NCBI GenBank assembly: GCA_034359265.1
Contig: CP136896.1
Location: 32,986,001 to 33,050,000 of the forward strand
Length of the DNA stretch: 64,000 bases
Direction: 5' to 3'
DNA from: Canna indica
Lineage: Eukaryota > Streptophyta > Magnoliopsida > Zingiberales > Cannaceae
Below, in pieces: positions 57,454 to 64,000 of the stretch. The notes beneath the pieces were generated by a model. It worked only from the letters and a program-made list of their open reading frames with translations. It ran no database searches and was not told where the DNA came from. A program made the position numbers and the translations under genes. Position 1 is the first letter of the stretch. Every line of letters starts with the position of its first letter.

Positions 57454-58395
57454 ATCTCCTCCTTTTTGATGATGACAAACATCCTTAATAGAATATTTTC
57501 AATTAAGCATAAAGGATAGCAACCAAGGGATTTCTCCCCCTATTAACATTCATATCTAGATAAATTAACTCCCCCTATCTATATGCATGATTACCTTAAG
57601 GTTTCTCCCATTATACCAATATTTTTCTCTCCCTTTTAATTTGACATCAATCAAAAAGGGCAAGAAAAAGTCAACCTATAGTTAAAGTTGAGACTCAAAA
57701 ATATTTATCATGAAGCATGAAGATCTCAACCAAAGGGATGAAAACCAAATGTCGAATATGAGACTAAGTCATACATGATAGCATGAAATAATAACTAAAT
57801 TCCAAGACTAGATATCATGTATAAGCTCAAGTATTGATATTTTCATATATTGATCAAAATATCAAAAACCATTTTAGAAATGATTTTTCTCAATAAAAGA
57901 TTAGAAAAATACCAAAAATGAATTCACAACATCATACTTGAAGTCTCATTTGAAGATTTGACTAAAATTCAAAGTATCGGAAAAATGAGCATTTAAGGGA
58001 AACGATACTTCAAGTTCTAAAATTAAACTTCAAAAATCTGTGGTAAATCATATTCTTACTGGAGATTTTGAAATATTTATGCCATAAACTAGAATTTTCA
58101 AGGCAAATGTATATTCAAAAATCAACCAAAACTCATTTTTCTGCATTTTTCTAGAATTTTTTAAAATTCAGTGGCATTTTGGTAAATAACTAGGATTTTT
58201 CAAGATATTTTCAGATTTCATTCAAACTTTCACAATACAAGGATATGGTCATGTAAAACATGTATATCAAGTTTGAAGTGAAAATAATGTCATTTGGTCA
58301 AATTGTCAACTTAGAACAATTTCATTCAAAGTAGACATGAAAATGACTAAGTATCAAATTTAGCTATATACTCATGTTTTCTCTAACTTATGGAC
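57454..58395 (-). other. Internal 3' region of another SIRE-like copy, with polypurine tract
   Basis: 57454-57470 (ATCTCCTCCTTTTTGAT on the + strand) is the polypurine tract. The rest matches 34263-34728 and then 38664-39300, the same non-coding internal region seen in the larger element. It stops at the gypsy LTR that begins near 58395. Confidence 0.7.
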
Positions 58396-61300
58396 TTATT
58401 ATAATAATACCCACAAATTTTCTAATTTTTTTTTAAAATTATTTCAGCGGGAAAATTCGGACACGCGTCGGAGTGGGCTGGGTGAATCATTGAAGGGCAT
58501 GAATTAAGTTACGGCCTTTACGCACAAGGTAATTATTTTTTATTTAGGATGGTTTGGTCTTTATGTGGTAGTAGGATTCGAGTCAAGTCTGGAGGTTCGA
58601 ACAGAACTCGAATCGGACTTGAATTGGTTAAGTTATGACTTATTTTGGACTTAACTTGTATAGGGGGTTATTTAGGTAATTTGATAAATAAAAATTAAAC
58701 ATGATATGTTTGCACTAGGGACCGTACAACTCAAGAACAGCCACGCGCATCACTAGGCACAAGGCAAAGAGAGGGGTGATCAGAGGAGACTCGGAATTCA
58801 ATGTCGTCGAAATTCGTCGATGCGGGAACGCAGAGGGTCGTCTTCCTTTCTGATTTCGTCCTCTGGCGAGTGGTTCCTTGCCCTTAATAGTAGGGTTCTT
58901 GGATTTCTTTAGCCGCCCCCTTGTCTTGGAATTTTTCTTGAATTATTGTCATTTTACGAATGATTTCTATCGGAGGATGTTGATTGTTGCGAACTTTGTA
59001 TTCTTGTGTGAATTGTAGGGTGGTGCGGCAGCCCCAATTAGTGGCCCTAGGATTTTGTCTTTGGATTCCTTGATATATTGATTTCATCTCCTAAGTCTTG
59101 GTTCAAAATGTTTACCCTAGAAAGGGAGATTAGGAGGGCCGACCGCATAGGACTACCCTAATCTTAGGGTAGGGCCGCTTGGTTTAGGGTAATGAAACCC
59201 TTAGGATTTTTATTCAGATATTGTTGTCATGTTAATTAGAATGCTTGTAAATTTTTATCTTATTATGTTGCATGAATTAAAAAACCTAGTATAGGGTGGC
59301 CGACCACACTAGGGTTACCCCTAGGGTTCTAGGGTCGGCCGGGTAAGGTCACTTGAGAAAATTTAGAGACGATGATGACATTGTAGATTCCTAATTAACT
59401 TAGGGCCCGTTTAGTACCCTGTATAAGCCTCATGTATAGTATTAGGATAATACTATACAGTGTTTGGGAAGGGTATTAACTAATACTTGCACTAAAAATA
59501 GTACTCCATAAGTTGCCATAAGGTGTATTAATAATACACTCTCAAAGTTCTTCATTAGCCTACACTAGAACTTTCAATATTTTTGATACTCATTTTACCT
59601 CTGGCCAAAAATTAAAAAATATATAAAAAATAATAAAAAAATAATTTTAATTTATGAAATATTTTTAATGATAAAATATATTATATAATTTTTATATAAT
59701 ATAATATAATATAATATTATTATAATATATTACATATAATATAATATTATAGTGTATATTATTATATATTATATATATTATATTATGTTACATTATATAA
59801 TATATAATATATATTATATATATTACATTACATTATATTATATTATATATATTACATTATATTATATTATATATATTACATTATATTATATATATTATAT
59901 TATATTATATTATATATTATATTATATAGATTAGTCAATACATACTAGTACTATACATGCTAGTACATGTGTGCACCAAATACTGTATAATAATAGTACA
60001 ATACAGGCTAGTACTATACAAGCTAGTACTATATGATGTACCAAACGAGCCATTAGTGATGAAAACATCTTCATAATTTAATTCCTAAGGTATTAGGAGG
60101 GTTGGATGCTCATGTGAATCACCTAAGTCCTACCCTACACTTTTAGGGCCGATACCGTTGAATTAGGACTTGTGGGAAAACGGTAAAGGCTTGGTTTACC
60201 TACTTTGACATGTGAGTTTGGTATGTTAATGTATGATAAAATAGTAGGTAAATGACATTTAAATGGTAGGAAAATTATGGTTTAAGGGTCTAGACTTATC
60301 ATGAATGTTTAGGCCGATTCCTAAGGTTACAGGAATCTAGGCTTCTTGAAGGTTACGTGTAGCACTTTAATACTTGTTGAGCATGAAATCCTTAGGAATT
60401 ATTCCTTTAAATAAGTTTATGTATTTATGAAATATTACTAGTTTATGGTGGCATTGTTGTTATTTAAATTCAATTTTAAACATCTTCATGTGTTGTCGTT
60501 ATGATTGACAAGTAGTGCTTGATTGGTAAAATGTTAGTGAAATACAGATTCCTATTTATGATTGTATGACATGAATATTTTTATCATATGCATTACACTA
60601 AAAATGTGAGTGAGGAAAACTGGATTTCACCGCTAGCAGGCTGGAGCCCGGGGTAGGGCTGGTTTAGGTATGCATATGTGCATATCGCAATCGAGCGGTC
60701 TGAAACTTAATCTTATAGAAACTGGTGAATGTTGTTTATGATATTTTCCTACATGGTATTGTATGACATGCATGTGATGTGGATGTGAATGTTCATGAGA
60801 CTGGATGCATGGCTAGCCTGGTCAACTGGTGGTTTATAGGTCGAGTAACGCATCAGTGAGCCACGCTGACAACAGCCCCAGAGTGGCATTGGTGGAAGGG
60901 TCACACCCAACCACTAGATTTACCTTGGTTTCATCTCAGGGGCTCATGAGTGAGGGTTGCTAGTCTTGAACTAGTAACCGACTCCTAACCTTGTGATTGT
61001 CATGCTTACACCTGTATGAGGATAAATTGGCACATGCACGTTGGTCACTGTAGTAGGGTAATTTCGGTCAGGACATTATATGAACTTGTGTAAAATGGTT
61101 ATTTACTTATGGTTACTTAATTTATATTCTTATGTGAATATTTATTCGATGATATGTTTAAATAAGGAATATTTATATGAACCGAGTTCTTCATGAACTC
61201 ACCCTCGCTTTCTTATGTTTTTTTTAGCTCCAGAGCAGTAGAGGTACTATGGCACACGAGGTGCAAGTGGGTGGCGAGCTCAGGACGTGGATTTCGTGAC

Positions 61301-61537
61301 ACTGAGTCGTAGTGGAGTCTTAGAGTAGTTGTTGCATTTACTTTTAAGTCTTTTTGGATGTGGGATTTTTTTGAAGACTTATGTGGACATTCAGGATTTA
61401 TTTGGATTTCATCTATTTTATACTTTGGTAAATACATGGTTATGTTTCTTTTCTGCATTGTGGTCATATTTTTGTAGGCTTCGGGATATAGACATGTACT
61501 CCAGCCGGTACACAATCCTAGGTTTTGGGGTATGACA
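58395..61537 (+). repeat. 5' LTR of a gypsy-type retrotransposon
   Basis: The right end GGGGTATGACA (61537) is followed by AAG and a primer-binding site, which fixes it as a 5' LTR on the + strand. The left end near 58395 (ATAATACCCACAAATTTTC) resembles the TGTAATACCC start of plant gypsy LTRs but lacks a clear TG. It holds a PIF/Harbinger-like MITE at 59403-60052. No gag or pol is seen, because a CACTA element begins at 61601. Confidence 0.65.
59403..60052. mobile_element. Tourist-like (PIF/Harbinger) MITE
   Basis: Left end GGGCCCGTTTAGTACC, right end GTACCAAACGAGCCA, inverted repeats, flanked by TTA on both sides (59400-59402 and 60053-60055). The core at about 59690-59935 is almost pure AT with TATATTATATTACAT repeats. 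This is the usual form of Tourist-type MITEs. Confidence 0.8.
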
Positions 61538-61540
61538 AAG

Positions 61541-61552
61541 TGGTATCAGAGC
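61541..61552 (+). other. Primer-binding site of the gypsy element
   Basis: TGGTATCAGAGC, complementary to the 3' end of initiator tRNA-Met, three bases after the LTR end. Confidence 0.85.
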
Positions 61553-62764
61553 ATGTGGTTAGGTTCTTGCTACGACAATAGTGTTGGTGACATAACCACA
61601 CACTACTAGAATATACCACATCAGCCACGGGAATCACTGACGGCTGCCTCGGCCGTCAGAATAATTCACGACTTTGCGATGGTCGTAGGGGCCATGGTTG
61701 ATGTAACCAAATCAGCCGTGGCTCGCATACGGCCGCATAGGGCCATCGCTTATAGTTGATGGCGCACGGGGCACGAAATAAGATAAGTTATTAGCCACGA
61801 CTTAGTGGGAGCGCTAGAGCCGTTGGTGATATGAATAAGTTATTAGGCACTGCTAGAAGCGGCCGTCGCTTATTAATTAATGGCGCGAACATAGCACGAA
61901 AATTAAAACACTCTTCACCGATGGCTGGGAGAGCCGTCGGTGATAATAAAATTACGAATCAACGGTTTTTCGACGACTGGCGAGCCGTCGGTAAAAATCC
62001 TTTTTATTTGCGTTCGTGCCCGACCCTTCCTCTTTCCCCCGCTATCTTCTCTCTCCATTGCCGCCGACTTCGTGCGCCGTTGACTTCGCCTTCTCACCAC
62101 CGAGTTCATCGCCGAGCCACTGTCGACGGAGATGCCGCCCTCGCCCTCGCCCTCGCCCTCGCCGATCGAGCCCCAATCTACCTCCACGTGCCGCGCACCA
62201 GCCGACCCCAATCTCCCTCGCCATTTGTTGCCGCCCGCTGTCGATTTTGACCATCCACAGCTGGCCCGTCGCCCCTTTTTCTTCGTAAGGTATTCTTCGC
62301 CTCCCTCCATCGTGCGCCCCCTTTTTCTGTCGCAACCACTGTCGGCGTCTACACGTCGGATGCCGACACTGGCGAACGGTGCCGATGTGTAGACGCCGGT
62401 GCTGGGTTTAGGGCCGAATCCCTCGGCCCCAACCAGATGAACAATAGCCGACAGTAGCTGCCGGCTACTGTTTGATTAGGGGTTTAGCCCCCTAATCTTA
62501 GCTTTTAATTATTTTAGATATATTTATTTTTTGTTATTTATAGAATTTATGTGTTGAATGTAGATTAATTTTAGATTAATTATCTATTAATTGTAGATTT
62601 ATTATGTGTTAATTGTAGATTTTATATGTTAATTGTAGATTAATTAAGTTTTTTTTGCTGTTATATTAATTGAATTTAGGTTAGTTTTAATGTTAGGGTT
62701 AGTTAATCAAGGGTAGAATAAATGCTAGGGTTAATTTTAGTTGGGTGTAATTACAATTTTAAAA

Positions 62765-62930
62765 TCATCCACTTTGGACTCGCGCGTGCTGTAATCGTCC
62801 ACTTTGGACTCGCGTGGAATCATCCACTTTGGACTCGTGCCGAAATCGTCCACCTTGGACTTGCGCGTCGGAATCGTCCACGTACTTTCGACTCATGCAG
62901 AATTGTCTGCTGTGGACTTGCACAAGCATC
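62765..62930 (+). repeat. Short tandem repeats in the CACTA 5' region
   Basis: About five imperfect copies of a ~26- to 30-bp unit containing ATCGTCCACTTTGGACTCGC. They have the same place and the same GTCC...GGAC palindrome-like core as the 26-bp array at 47925-48110 of the other CACTA element. Confidence 0.75.
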
Positions 62931-63208
62931 CACAAAGTCAGAAAATAATCAAGACGAGTTGATACATTTCACGTACGCATCGACGAGTCAAGTTTTAATT
63001 TTGCAAAACCTTAGATCCGTTTGGGGGTTGTATGTTCGTGCAAATGAAGTAAATGATCTTTTATACGACGTACAACCCTTGAATTGTCCCTAATTGGATG
63101 ATGATAATGACGATGACGAATAATTGTAAATGTGAAGTATATATTCAATTATTAACTATATATATTAATCTATTATATATAATCTAATTATATTAAGTTT
63201 TTACAGCT

Positions 63209-64000
63209 ATGTTTCGAGATATCAGTTCCCGAGGAGGCATTCCTCGTAGGACCCCCCGACGATTACCACCCGCCCCACCTGTACCCACTGACCCTTCGCC
63301 TTCCACCACCATCCCCCCACCTCCGACCACCATCTTCCCACCTCCAACCACCATCCCCCACCTGATCCGTCCATCGTTCCCTCACCTGATCTGGCCACCA
63401 TCCCCTCACCTCTGGCTACCATCCCTCCACCACCCTCTGTAGATCCAAGACCGTCGTCTTCGAGATGTAGGCCACGAGGGCATAACAGAATTCTCCCTCC
63501 ACCACTCGAGGGAGAACTGCGCAGAGCAGTTAGTGTGCACGGAAGATGGTAAGTATATGCATCAATTATTTCTTATAATTTATTTATAATTTAAAATATC
63601 ATAATATGAATTTATATTTGGTGTAGATTTGAGCAGGAGGACGTTCCTCGCATGATAGCGGGGACGATCCGGAAGTTTATGCACGGGGCGTGGCCTACAT
63701 GGTCTTATGTGTCCTGTGAGCATATGGATTTATTGTGGCGAGAGTTCACGGTAAGTATAGTTATTAAATTAATGTTAATGTTAAATATTGATCGGTAATA
63801 ATAATTTTTTTTTCAGGCTCATTATACATGGTCGGAGGACCATACCACTTTTGTTGAGGCTGCATGCGAGCGTGTTGCCCGCACTCGCTATAACGGGCTG
63901 CTTCAGCAGGCCCGTCAAACCGTGATAAGATGGCTGGGGGACACAAAGATAGGGCATACTCGGGGACACGCCCCTGAGTGGATTCCTGGCCCTGTGTGGG
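63209..64000 (+). pseudogene. TnpA-like second gene of the partial CACTA element, damaged and cut by the window end
   Basis: Exons by comparison with 42385-43920: about 63209-63548, 63627-63750 and 63817 to beyond 64000. Exon 2 reads FEQEDVPRMIAGTIRKFMHG and WPTWSYVSCEHMD; exon 3 reads AHYTWSEDHTTF. Introns are GT-AG. The N-terminal frame from ATG 63209 stops at 63442, and the frame needed for exon 2 is different, so a frameshift lies in exon 1. The codon across the first splice site becomes TGA where the other copy has an arginine codon. The proline-rich N-terminus (about 63260-63430) is expanded relative to the other copy. It is likely non-functional. Confidence 0.75.

Larger units (their letters stand above)
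61601..64000 (+). mobile_element. Second CACTA element, right part outside the window
   Basis: It begins CACTACTAGAATATACCACA at 61601, inside the leader of the gypsy element, and carries subterminal ACGGC/GCCGT repeats to about 62000. A GC-rich region (62010-62440) follows, then repeats of TCCACTTTGGACTCGCG (62765-62930). At 62960-63100 comes a block matching the region upstream of TNP2 in the first CACTA element. The TnpA-like gene begins directly afterwards. Its right end and target duplication are not visible. Nearly all of TNP2 is missing, so it is a deletion derivative. Confidence 0.85.

Noticed and set aside
59752..59934. Open frame of Tyr and Ile repeats
   Set aside because: AT-rich microsatellite in the core of a Tourist-like MITE.
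61831..62392. Open frames on both strands in the GC-rich part of the second CACTA element
   Set aside because: Low-complexity Arg/Pro/Ser or Gly/Arg peptides in a GC-rich leader region, with no counterpart gene in the first CACTA element.

Overview
This window is nuclear DNA from a flowering plant. It carries one spliced plant gene with GT-AG introns inside a dense mass of nested plant transposable elements: Ty3/gypsy and Ty1/copia LTR elements, RTE-type LINEs, hAT, CACTA, PIF/Harbinger-like and Mutator-like DNA elements. The species cannot be named from the sequence.

The only host gene I recognise is on the + strand. It is the 3' three quarters of a large Sec7-family ARF guanine-nucleotide exchange factor, closest to the Arabidopsis BIG1/BIG4 group. 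Ten exons from 13634 to 24516 encode about 1,364 residues: the end of the HUS domain, the whole Sec7 domain and the HDS repeats to the stop codon. The N-terminal ~350-400 residues (DCB and start of HUS) are not recognisable upstream. Its introns and 5' flank are full of insertions.

Layout. 1-1707: AT-rich non-coding. 1708-10285: a minus-strand chromodomain gypsy element with 5-bp target duplications. Two MITEs (2666-3308, 3376-3803) cut its integrase, and its right LTR is split by a hAT-like element (7616-10046) that holds a giant fold-back (8573-9970) that holds another hAT MITE (9396-9883). 10513-10768: Mutator-like MITE. 11265-13345: decayed RTE LINE. 13634-24516: BIG1-like gene, with a MITE 21 bp past an exon end (15409-15821) and LINE and copia fragments in its 4-kb last intron. 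24517-31548: decayed LTR remnants, a solo LTR with perfect duplications (27196-28869) and a gag-only copia relic. 31549-52579: a minus-strand, gag-only SIRE-like copia element, opened by a hAT element with a broken transposase (34729-38655), a PIF/Harbinger-like element holding a GC-rich minisatellite (about 39869-41291) and a CACTA element (41751-48872). 52580-58395: a solo LTR inside a second LTR, plus inverted LTR pieces. 58395-61537: a gypsy LTR followed by a primer-binding site. 61601-64000: a second CACTA element, cut by the window edge.

The most useful result is the comparison of the two CACTA elements. The first carries a TNP2-type transposase (two in-frame stops) and an apparently intact five-exon second gene. 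The second shares its upstream repeats and second gene but has lost nearly all of TNP2. Target duplications give a relative order of insertion through most of the window. I found no rRNA or functional tRNA gene and no CRISPR array.
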